A stretch of 19,881 nt of DNA. Source: Bacilli bacterium. GTDB taxonomy: Bacteria; Bacillota_I; Bacilli_A; RF39; UBA660. Under the pieces are notes generated by a model. That model was not told where the DNA came from and made no database searches. It saw nothing but the letters and a program-made list of their open reading frames with translations. Within the stretch, counting starts at the first letter, position 1. Each line of letters begins with the position of its first letter. Shown in pieces: positions 13,737 through 19,881 of this stretch. The translations under genes and the position numbers were made by a program. Location: NCBI GenBank assembly GCA_900771805.1, contig CAAGPL010000048.1:1-19881 (forward strand), given 5' to 3'.

Positions 13737-14653
13737 TTTATATTACAGGAGATACTCATAGAGATTTTTCTCGAATTTATAAGTTAAAAAAAGATAGTGA
13801 TAATATGTTGATATTATTAGGAGATGTCGGAATTAATTATTATTTAAATGAAGAAGATAAAAATTGCAAAGAATATTTAAAAAAGCTTAAATTAAAATTA
13901 TTTTGTGTAAGAGGAAATCATGAAGAAAGACCAGAAAACATATCTACTTATAAAGAAGTTGAAATGTTTGGTGGAAAAGTATTTATTGAAGAAGAATATC
14001 CAAATTTAGTATTTGCAAAAGATGGAGAAACTTATAATATTGATGGTAAAAAAATTCTAGTAATTGGTGGAGCATATTCAGTAGATAAACAGTATAGATT
14101 ACTACATGGATATGAGTGGTTTAAAGATGAACAATTAACAGAAATAGAAATGGATAATATTTTGAATAAAATTAAAGGCATGCATTTTGATATAGTTCTT
14201 ACTCATACATGTCCATATAAATATGAACCTAGGGAAGTGTTTATACGAGGATTAGACCAAACTAAAGTTGATAAATCCATGGAAAAGTTTTTAGATGGAG
14301 TAGAAAGTAGTATTACTTATGATAAATGGTATTGTGGGCATTATCATATAGAAAAGAAAGTTGATAAACTGGAATTTATGTTTGGTAGAGTAAAAATATT
14401 TAATAAAGATGAATACGTTCCTAGATATGATAGAAATGGATATGAAATAGTTAGGGATGCATATAGTCAGAATGAAGTGATGAAAGAAGAAATAAAATGT
14501 CCTAAATGTAATTCTAAAAATATATCAGTATTAAAAGGTGATGGATTTAGTATTGTTGGTGCAGACTATATAGCAATTATTTGCAATGATTGTAAAAAAG
14601 TGTATGGTTTTAATGATGTTAAGTATAAACCTAACTGTTCTAAAGAGTTATGA
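13733..14653 (+). CDS. Calcineurin-like metallophosphoesterase with C-terminal zinc ribbon
   Basis: A 306-aa protein with a complete two-metal phosphoesterase site: ITGDTHRDF (D7, H9), LLGDVGIN (D31), VRGNHEERP (N62, H63), LTHTCP (H158) and CGHYHIEK (H203, H205). Residues 250-306 add CPKC (256-259) and CNDC (284-287), a zinc ribbon suggestive of nucleic-acid or protein contact. The substrate could be a nucleic acid, a nucleotide or a phosphoprotein. Its ATG overlaps the reverse transcriptase TGA (ATGA), and GAGGTGG precedes it, so the two are translationally coupled. This suggests a shared task, although known DRT2 loci need only the RT and ncRNA. Confidence 0.88.
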   Translation: MIYITGDTHRDFSRIYKLKKDSDNMLILLGDVGINYYLNEEDKNCKEYLKKLKLKLFCVRGNHEERPENISTYKEVEMFGGKVFIEEEYPNLVFAKDGETYNIDGKKILVIGGAYSVDKQYRLLHGYEWFKDEQLTEIEMDNILNKIKGMHFDIVLTHTCPYKYEPREVFIRGLDQTKVDKSMEKFLDGVESSITYDKWYCGHYHIEKKVDKLEFMFGRVKIFNKDEYVPRYDRNGYEIVRDAYSQNEVMKEEIKCPKCNSKNISVLKGDGFSIVGADYIAIICNDCKKVYGFNDVKYKPNCSKEL

Positions 14654-14694
14654 ATAAGTAATATAATAGATGAAATTTTAAAAAAAATTTCTTT

Positions 14695-14738
14695 TTATAT
14701 CATAAAGTAATTACAATTGTAATTACTTTATGATATAA
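14695..14738. promoter_or_regulatory. 44-bp perfect palindrome overlapping a promoter
   Basis: Arms 14695-14716 and 14717-14738 are exactly complementary, centred on CAATTG. The right arm contains most of the -10 TATAAT (14734-14739) for the Phd-like gene. With no T-run after it, it is more likely an operator than a terminator. The Phd-like protein is the obvious candidate ligand. Confidence 0.75.
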
Positions 14739-14756
14739 TTTATGTAGAGGTTAGAG

Positions 14757-14996
14757 GTGAGTGGCTTGAAAGTTACTAAATATATAAAGGATTCAGCTCT
14801 TATAAGAGATTTTAACAAAGGGCAGTCATCAAAGATGTTTAATAAGGTGAAGAAAAGTAAACTTCCAATGAAAGTTACGAAAAATGGAAAAGATTATGTT
14901 GTAATAATGGATTATGATAAATATATTGAAATTGCAGAATTTATGGAAAAATATAATGAAGAAAAAATGAAAAGCATTATTGAAAAGTCTATATAA
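14757..14996 (+). CDS. Phd/YefM-like antitoxin-type regulator, no toxin partner
   Basis: A 79-aa protein. The core 'SSKMFNKVKKSKLPMKVTKNGKDYVVIMDYDKYIEIAEFMEKY' matches the Phd/YefM antitoxin fold, where 'f..v...g.p.vi.rnGkp.avlm..eyy..l' dimerises and binds DNA. Residues 60-79 are a helical, Lys/Glu-rich tail, which in antitoxins wraps the toxin. The start is uncertain: GTG 14757 with AGAGG upstream, or TTG 14766 with AGAGGTGA upstream, which would be three residues shorter. No Doc, YoeB or other toxin gene follows; 85 bases later the restriction-modification operon starts from its own promoter. Together with the palindrome it may be an autoregulator or a timing regulator for that operon. 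Confidence 0.72.
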   Translation: MSGLKVTKYIKDSALIRDFNKGQSSKMFNKVKKSKLPMKVTKNGKDYVVIMDYDKYIEIAEFMEKYNEEKMKSIIEKSI

Positions 14997-15020
14997 GATA
15001 TTTAAAGTTAAAAGAAAAAT

Positions 15021-15029
15021 TGTTATAAT
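15021..15029 (+). promoter_or_regulatory. Extended -10 promoter of the R-M operon
   Basis: TGTTATAAT (TATAAT at 15024-15029) precedes the methyltransferase ATG by 51 bases. The -35 region TTTAAA (15001-15006) is poor. Confidence 0.6.
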
Positions 15030-15080
15030 AATTTAAAAGACAATCTTATATAGATACAGCAAAATAAAGAAGGTGTAAAA

Positions 15081-16751
15081 ATGACTAAAGAACTGAATAA
15101 ATCGTTAACAAGACTTGTTGTATCTAAGGTTAGTGATATATCAAGGTTTAAAAAAGAGTTTATCAATGGGCTGCATATATTATTAAATGGTAACTATGTA
15201 AAATATGATATAGATAATTTAATTTATAATGATAAATCAATTAATATTTCTGATGATGCCTTTCAAAAGGTTTTATCAAATATAAATGAAAAAAGTGAAA
15301 AAAGAAAATCTAATGGTGTATATTATACTCCAAATGATGTGGCAAAATATATAATCTGTAATTCAATTATTAATAGATTAATTTTTGATAATAAAAATAC
15401 ACATAATTATGAAGAGTGTATAAAGATTTTATCAAATTTATCTAATGACAAAACAAATCAATTATTATATAAGTTAAAAACTATTGATCCTACATGTGGT
15501 AGTGGTGAATTTTTATTAAATATATTTGAGCTTAAATATAATATAATGAAAAAAACTAATAAAATAAATGATAACAATATTTTAAAAATATGTGATACTA
15601 TACATGGAAACGACATAGATGAAGAATCTACTGATATTTCAAAAATAAGGTTATATTTTTGCATTTCAAATAGATTAAAAAATAAAAAATCATTTGAAAA
15701 ACTAGCAAAAATTTTAAAAAATAATTTTTATAATTATGATTTTATAAGTGAAAGTAATAAAATTAATAATATGTTTGACTTAATAGTTGGAAATCCCCCT
15801 TATGTTGAATATTCTAGATATTCTTTAAAAGAAAAGCTAGTTAATAACTATGGAAATATATATGCTGATGTGATAAGAAACAGTATAGATTTATTAAGTG
15901 ATAAAGGTGTATTGGGATATATAATACCATTGTCATATACTGCTACAACAAGAATGTCCAAAATAAGAGATTACGTAAAAGAAAATACTAGAAAACAATT
16001 TATTTTAAATTTTGCAGACAGACCTGATTGTCTTTTTGATGGTGTTCATCAAAAATTAAATATTTTGATTGCACAAAAAGGAAATACTAAAAATAAAATA
16101 TATACATCTAATTATAAGCATTGGTATAATGAAGAAAGAAAAAAATTATTAAATGGTAGAGAGGTTAGATTATCTAAATATAATTTTGAACAATTTATTC
16201 CAAAAATTGGAAATGATATAGAAGAATCAATATTTGATAAAATATATACTAAAAATAAAAATAATGTTTATGAAATTCAAAAAATATCAGGTAAAGAATT
16301 GTATTTAAATATGCGTGCTTGTTTCTGGATTAAGGCATTTACTTTTAATCCCGGCTCAAATGAATACAAAAGTTTTAAATATTCAACTGATATTTATAAT
16401 TTTGTTTTATGTTTATTGAATTCTAGTTTGTTTTGGTTATATTGGACTATTATTTCTGACTGTTGGCATATTACTACAAAAGAATTAAAATCTTTTAAAA
16501 TACCTGTTAAAAATATTGATACAATTAAATTTGACAAATTAAGTAAGAAACTAGAAACAAAATTAGAAAATACAAAAAGATATGTAGGTACTAAGCAAGT
16601 TGATTATGAATATAAGCATAAATTATGCAAAGATGTAATTGATGAAATAGATGATGAATTAGCAGAAATATACAATCTTACGCAAACAGAATTGGATTAT
16701 ATTAAATCATTTGCAATAAAATACAGATCTGGAGGTGAGTTTGATGATTAA
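15081..16751 (+). CDS. N6-adenine DNA methyltransferase (type II R-M)
   Basis: A 556-aa gamma-type adenine methyltransferase. SNGVYYTPNDVAKYI (78-91) is motif X, DPTCGSGEF (136-144) is the S-adenosylmethionine-binding motif I, and GNDID (176-180) is the acidic strand of motif II. FDLIVGNPPYVEY (232-244) is catalytic motif IV with NPPY at 238-241. Residues 380-500 (MRACFWIKAF...SCLLNSSLFWLYW-like text) look like a TaqI-type target-recognition region. There is no N-terminal PD-(D/E)xK nuclease, so it is a methyltransferase and not a fused type IIG enzyme. An AAGAAGGTG site precedes the ATG. It overlaps the m5C gene by eight bases. It protects host DNA from the HNH nuclease downstream; the site is unknown. 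Confidence 0.92.
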   Translation: MTKELNKSLTRLVVSKVSDISRFKKEFINGLHILLNGNYVKYDIDNLIYNDKSINISDDAFQKVLSNINEKSEKRKSNGVYYTPNDVAKYIICNSIINRLIFDNKNTHNYEECIKILSNLSNDKTNQLLYKLKTIDPTCGSGEFLLNIFELKYNIMKKTNKINDNNILKICDTIHGNDIDEESTDISKIRLYFCISNRLKNKKSFEKLAKILKNNFYNYDFISESNKINNMFDLIVGNPPYVEYSRYSLKEKLVNNYGNIYADVIRNSIDLLSDKGVLGYIIPLSYTATTRMSKIRDYVKENTRKQFILNFADRPDCLFDGVHQKLNILIAQKGNTKNKIYTSNYKHWYNEERKKLLNGREVRLSKYNFEQFIPKIGNDIEESIFDKIYTKNKNNVYEIQKISGKELYLNMRACFWIKAFTFNPGSNEYKSFKYSTDIYNFVLCLLNSSLFWLYWTIISDCWHITTKELKSFKIPVKNIDTIKFDKLSKKLETKLENTKRYVGTKQVDYEYKHKLCKDVIDEIDDELAEIYNLTQTELDYIKSFAIKYRSGGEFDD

Positions 16752-17847
16752 AACTATTGATTTATTTGCTGGATGTGGTGGTTTTTCATGTGGCTTTGAA
16801 AAAGCAGGATTTGATATCGTCTCAGCCGTAGAATTTGATAAAGAAATTGCTAAGTCATATGAACAAAATCATTTGAACACAAAAATGATAGCTGATGATA
16901 TAAAAAATGTAGACAATGATAACGTATTTAAATTTGGTGAAGCAGATATAATTATAGGTGGACCTCCTTGCCAAGGGTTTTCAATGGCAGGATCAAGAAT
17001 TAGAAACGGTTTTATAGATGACCCAAGAAATTATTTATTTAAACATTATTTTAATGTTGTAAAAATTGTTAGACCTAAAATATTTATATTAGAAAATGTT
17101 AAAGGTATTTTGAATTTACATAATGGTAAAATATTTCAAGAAATTAAGAAAATTTTTGAAAATCCTAATAATTTTGATGGAAAACCATACAAAATACAGT
17201 ATAAAGTCGTAAAAGCAAAAGAGTATGGAATACCACAAAATAGGGAGAGAACCATAATAATTGGTTCACAAATTAACTTTGATTTAGAAACAGAAATTAC
17301 TAAAACAAAAGAAATTTTAATGAAAAAGTATCCTAACTTTTTTGATGAAGTAACTGTTTGGGATGCGATTTCAAATTTACCTGAGCCTACTGAAAACGGT
17401 GAAGTTAGTAATTTAAATTCTACTAATAATTATCAAAGATATTTAGAAACATCGTCAGGAAATACAACAAACCATATAAAAACTAATCACAGCAAAAAAG
17501 CTATTGAAAGAATGTCGAAAGTTAAAATAAATGAAAATTATAAAGTGTTAAATGAAAAAATAAAAACTGTACATAGTGGATCGTATGGAAGACTAGATCC
17601 TAATGGAATAGCACCAACAATAACGACTAGATTTGATACTCCAACAGGAGGAAAATTTACTCATCCATATGAAAATAGAACAATAACACCAAGGGAAGCA
17701 GCAAGAATTCAAAGTTTTCCTGACAATTTTCATTTTTATGGTAGTAAATCATGTGTTTGCAAGCAAATAGGAAATGCGGTACCACCTAAATTGGCTTTCT
17801 TTTTTGCAACAATGATAAGGAGGTTATTGAATGAAAATAAGTGCTGA
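16744..17847 (+). CDS. DNA (cytosine-5) methyltransferase
   Basis: A 367-aa m5C methyltransferase with all main motifs in order: I TIDLFAGCGGFSCGF (4-18), IV GGPPCQGFSMAGSR with catalytic C76, VI FILENVKGIL, VIII GIPQNRERTIIIG, IX 'TITTRFDTPTGGK', and X 'KQIGNAVPPKLA'. Target choice lies in the roughly 100 residues between VIII and IX. I start it at ATG 16744, six bases after GGAGGTGA; the in-frame GTG at 16735 is part of that site. It overlaps the adenine methyltransferase by eight bases and its end overlaps the nuclease gene by 17 bases. A mixed m6A plus m5C pair suggests an asymmetric site with one strand modified by each enzyme. Confidence 0.96.
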   Translation: MIKTIDLFAGCGGFSCGFEKAGFDIVSAVEFDKEIAKSYEQNHLNTKMIADDIKNVDNDNVFKFGEADIIIGGPPCQGFSMAGSRIRNGFIDDPRNYLFKHYFNVVKIVRPKIFILENVKGILNLHNGKIFQEIKKIFENPNNFDGKPYKIQYKVVKAKEYGIPQNRERTIIIGSQINFDLETEITKTKEILMKKYPNFFDEVTVWDAISNLPEPTENGEVSNLNSTNNYQRYLETSSGNTTNHIKTNHSKKAIERMSKVKINENYKVLNEKIKTVHSGSYGRLDPNGIAPTITTRFDTPTGGKFTHPYENRTITPREAARIQSFPDNFHFYGSKSCVCKQIGNAVPPKLAFFFATMIRRLLNENKC

Positions 17848-19264
17848 AGAATATTTAAAAACTTTAACTGAAAAATCCGTATGGGTATTTACTAAACAAA
17901 AGGTTAGTAGTTTTGATGAAATAATAAAAGTAACAAACTTATTTGATAGTATACCAAATAGAGAAACGACTAATATAGAAGAATTTTTTTCAAAAAATCA
18001 TTTGGATTTTGATGTTGAAACTGATAGGCATAGAACATTAGTAATTCCACAGTTTTTTGGATTAATTACCAAAACACCATTTTATAAGAGAGGTGGTCAA
18101 TATAATAAAGAGAGAACCACTGCAATATATGATAAGTTAAAATCTATTAATCCTTTAATAAACAAATATGAATTTAATAAGATTATTACTGAACAGGTTT
18201 TAAAGTTAAAAATACATGCAATTATTGATACAGAGAATAATAACGAGGATTACTATATATTGCCAGTAATTTTTATATATAAAGTTTTAAAAGAATTACA
18301 ACAAAAATATGATATTAATGAAGTTTCAATTGATCACTTGTACACTTATATTATGACATGTAAGGAATATAATCAATGGGAACAAGCTGTTGAATATATA
18401 AGACAAAATTCTCCTATATCTGAATATGTTCCATACTATAAAGATTATAGTAGAATAATGTCATTAATTAGAAATAATACAAGGTTATTTATAATTGATT
18501 CTAAAAGTATTTCTATAAATCCAAAATTTGATAATTATTTTTATAATAATTTTTTTATTAAATATGATATAGAAGAAATGAATGAGATATTATATCGTGA
18601 TGTTGATTATTCATATTTTTTATACAATGTTCAGGATTTTGGTATTAATCTGATTGATGAACCTAAAGCGGATGAAGTGATTGAAACAATAGAAGTTAAT
18701 CCAAATGATGATTTAGTAAAAGTTTTGACTGAAGAAAAAGAAATAATTGATATAGAAAATAGCGAAGAAGAAAAAGATGATAAATATCTTGAAAAAATAG
18801 ATAATATAAAAGAAGAAAATGTTAATACTGACGTAGCAATAGGTGCACATAAGGTAGCCCCTGCACAAATTGAAAAGGGAAAAATTAGCAAAAAGTATAA
18901 AAGAAATCCATTGCTTGGAAGAATTGCAATACAAAATGCATACTATTGTTGTGAACATAATGCAAGACATGAAACATTTACTTCTGCTAAAACAAATAAA
19001 AATTTTATGGAAGCACATCATTTAGTTCCTGTTAAATATCAACAAGAAGTATGGGAAAAATACCATATAAATGTCGACTGTGTTGAAAATATTTTATCAT
19101 TATGTCCAAACTGTCATAGGGCATTTCATAATGGTGCTGATAAAGTAAAAATTGAAATGATAGAAAAGATGTACGAAAAATTGTTACCTAGATATAAATC
19201 AATTAATTTTAATATAACTGTTGACGAAATAAAGAAATTTTATAACATAAAAAATAATTATTAG
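17831..19264 (+). CDS. HNH restriction endonuclease
   Basis: A 477-aa protein with a C-terminal HNH nuclease: EAHHLVPV (394-401, H396/H397), VENILSLCPNCHRAFHNG (418-435) with N420, C425, C428 and H429, and YCCEH near 372 supplying probable zinc ligands. Residues 1-270 are unlike anything I recognise and presumably read the DNA site. Residues 280-345 form an acidic, low-complexity linker. It is the only nuclease in the operon, so it is the expected restriction partner of both methyltransferases. The ATG at 17831 has AAGGAGG upstream, inside the end of the m5C gene, which couples the two. A modification-dependent role cannot be excluded but fits the layout less well. Confidence 0.86.
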   Translation: MKISAEEYLKTLTEKSVWVFTKQKVSSFDEIIKVTNLFDSIPNRETTNIEEFFSKNHLDFDVETDRHRTLVIPQFFGLITKTPFYKRGGQYNKERTTAIYDKLKSINPLINKYEFNKIITEQVLKLKIHAIIDTENNNEDYYILPVIFIYKVLKELQQKYDINEVSIDHLYTYIMTCKEYNQWEQAVEYIRQNSPISEYVPYYKDYSRIMSLIRNNTRLFIIDSKSISINPKFDNYFYNNFFIKYDIEEMNEILYRDVDYSYFLYNVQDFGINLIDEPKADEVIETIEVNPNDDLVKVLTEEKEIIDIENSEEEKDDKYLEKIDNIKEENVNTDVAIGAHKVAPAQIEKGKISKKYKRNPLLGRIAIQNAYYCCEHNARHETFTSAKTNKNFMEAHHLVPVKYQQEVWEKYHINVDCVENILSLCPNCHRAFHNGADKVKIEMIEKMYEKLLPRYKSINFNITVDEIKKFYNIKNNY

Positions 19265-19310
19265 TTTATTTAATAGTTAATGTAAAAACATTATTTGGCA
19301 TATTTTTGCA

Positions 19311-19391
19311 CAAAGAAGCATTGAAAAGCCTAAAAAAGCAAAAAAAAGTTAAAAAAAGCAAAAAAAAGAAAAATAAAGCACAAAAAAGCAT
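19311..19391. repeat. Phased A-tracts (curved DNA)
   Basis: AGC(A/C) interruptions occur at 19317, 19327, 19337, 19357, 19377 and 19387, so they step by 10 or 20 bases, with runs of A between. A-tracts in helical phase bend DNA. The block ends 11 bp before a -35 element. Confidence 0.7.
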
Positions 19392-19401
19392 CGGATATTC
19401 A

Positions 19402-19429
19402 TTGACTTATCAAAGTCAAGTGGTAAAAT
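19402..19429 (+). promoter_or_regulatory. Promoter with inverted repeat over the -35
   Basis: TTGACT (19402-19407), 16 bp, then TGGTAAAAT with TAAAAT at 19424-19429 (extended -10). TTGACTT (19402-19408) and AAGTCAA (19413-19419) form a perfect inverted repeat on the -35, a plausible repressor site. Confidence 0.75.
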
Positions 19430-19453
19430 ATAGTAAAATGAAATAATTATGCA

Positions 19454-19478
19454 AAGAGGACTTAGGTCTTCTTTTTTT
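19454..19478 (+). terminator. Promoter-proximal terminator (attenuator-like)
   Basis: AAGAGGAC (19454-19461) pairs with GTCTTCTT (19466-19473) with one G.U pair, followed by a T-run to 19478. Transcripts from 19436 or so would stop after about 40 nt unless the hairpin is bypassed. Confidence 0.75.
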
Positions 19479-19499
19479 CATTTTAAGGAGGTGGTCATT

Positions 19500-19553
19500 A
19501 TGAGCTATCATCCTATTAATTTTTATATTTTTATAATAATAGGATGGAACTAA
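19500..19553 (+). CDS. 17-codon leader peptide
   Basis: ATG at 19500 follows a very strong AAGGAGGTGG site and encodes MSYHPINFYIFIIIGWN, then TAA. The coding sequence itself forms a hairpin: CATCCTATTA (19509-19518) pairs with TAATAGGATG (19537-19546). A strong start site on such a short ORF with an internal hairpin is the layout of a leader peptide whose translation changes RNA folding. It is rich in Ile, Phe and Tyr. No homologue is recognised. Confidence 0.55.
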   Translation: MSYHPINFYIFIIIGWN

Positions 19554-19583
19554 TAATATTTAAAACTAAGAGAAATAAAGGAG

Positions 19584-19760
19584 ATATTTAGTAATCATCC
19601 TTTATATGAACCTACAAAGTAGGATGAATTTCGTAAGTACGAAATAAGAATAGCACCATAACAATTCCTTATATTATAAGGAGTTTTTTTGTTTGTGGTG
19701 CTATCTTCTTATCCTGCTCTAATTAAAAACAGTAAAAATAATAGGACAATTATCCTATTT
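19584..19760 (+). promoter_or_regulatory. Multi-hairpin leader before the RHH-like gene
   Basis: Hairpins in order: CATCC/GGATG (about 19598-19628), ATTTCGT/ACGAAAT (about 19629-19646), and ATAGCACCA/TGGTGCTAT. The last encloses CCTTATATTATAAGG and a T-run (about 19651-19704), a good terminator. Then AATAGGA (19740-19746) pairs with TCCTATT (19753-19759) just before the ribosome-binding site. No gene is seen between 19554 and 19776. Confidence 0.6.
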
Positions 19761-19776
19761 AGGAAGGAGTGATAGT

Positions 19777-19881
19777 TTGAGAATATTTAAATTATATTTA
19801 CCAATAGACTTATTTAATAGAATTAAATTAATGTCTAAATTTTATAGAGTATCTATTTCTAAAATGATGACAGAGTTATTA
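19777..19881 (+). CDS. Ribbon-helix-helix-like protein, partial
   Basis: A TTG start behind AGGAAGGAG gives 35 codons to the end of the window: MRIFKLYLPIDLFNRI, then KLMSKFYRVSISKMMTELL. An N-terminal beta-strand (RIFKLYLP), a helix, a short turn with 'RVSIS' and a second helix match the MetJ/Arc/CopG ribbon-helix-helix pattern. Such proteins act as repressors or as relaxosome accessories in plasmids and conjugative elements. The 3' part is outside the window. The elaborate leader suggests tight control. Confidence 0.6.
   Translation, partial: MRIFKLYLPIDLFNRIKLMSKFYRVSISKMMTELL

Noticed and set aside
14695..14738. Palindrome as terminator of the phosphoesterase gene
   Set aside because: No T-run follows the stem, and the arm contains the -10 of the next gene.
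14997..15080. Toxin gene paired with the Phd-like protein
   Set aside because: The 84-base gap has only a promoter and ribosome-binding site; no ORF fits a toxin.
18713..19021. 102-codon minus-strand ORF inside the HNH gene
   Set aside because: It is a Phe/Ile/Ser-rich shadow of the acidic linker and HNH region, with no ribosome-binding site.
19311..19391. CRISPR-like or tandem repeat array
   Set aside because: There are no unique spacers and no fixed repeat longer than about ten A-rich bases; phased A-tracts describe it better.

Overview
The window is very AT-rich with standard-code genes: UGA is used only as a stop, and ribosome-binding sites are strong AGGAGG/AGGTGA types. The gene set (cdaA-cdaR, rplM-rpsI behind an L13-leader-like region, a UPF0316 protein, a PF06541-type membrane protein, an HtrA-like protease) points to a low-GC Bacillota, probably an uncultured gut-type Bacilli or Clostridia lineage. 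I cannot name the genus. All assignments come from reading motifs; no database search was run.

Region 1-11.8 kb looks like ordinary chromosome with some accessory genes. It begins with the 5' part of a HAD-type nucleotidase gene (minus), two small unknown genes, an ATP-grasp gene (minus), tRNA-Thr(CGU) and a UPF0316 gene (minus). Then come two small membrane-protein genes, the c-di-AMP pair cdaA/cdaR, rplM-rpsI, an Abi_2-type HEPN gene, an HtrA-like protease, an unknown 216-aa gene and a PF06541 membrane protein. Many promoters here are of the extended -10 form TGnTATAAT.

At about 11.80 kb an amidase gene (Amidase_3 family) breaks off after about 85 residues and a defence island starts. The first module is a reverse transcriptase gene overlapping a metallophosphoesterase gene by 4 nt. 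It is preceded by a roughly 300-nt promoter-driven, structured, non-coding stretch. That stretch has the signature expected of a DRT2-type system that makes a 'never-ending' gene. A 153-nt unit (51 codons) is bounded by an AATGT direct repeat exactly 153 nt apart. Read antisense it has no stop codon and contains a good SD plus ATG. Joining its ends head to tail puts a TTGACA in front of a TATAAT with a 17-bp spacer. The predicted product is a 51-residue repeat protein. This is the most interesting thing in the window.

The second module starts with an orphan Phd-like protein behind a 44-bp perfect palindrome. It continues with an overlapping three-gene restriction-modification operon: an m6A methyltransferase, an m5C methyltransferase and an HNH nuclease. 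After it lie phased A-tracts, a promoter with an overlapping inverted repeat, and a leader with several hairpins and a 17-codon leader peptide. The window ends in the start of a ribbon-helix-helix-like gene, suggesting that the mobile element or island continues beyond it.
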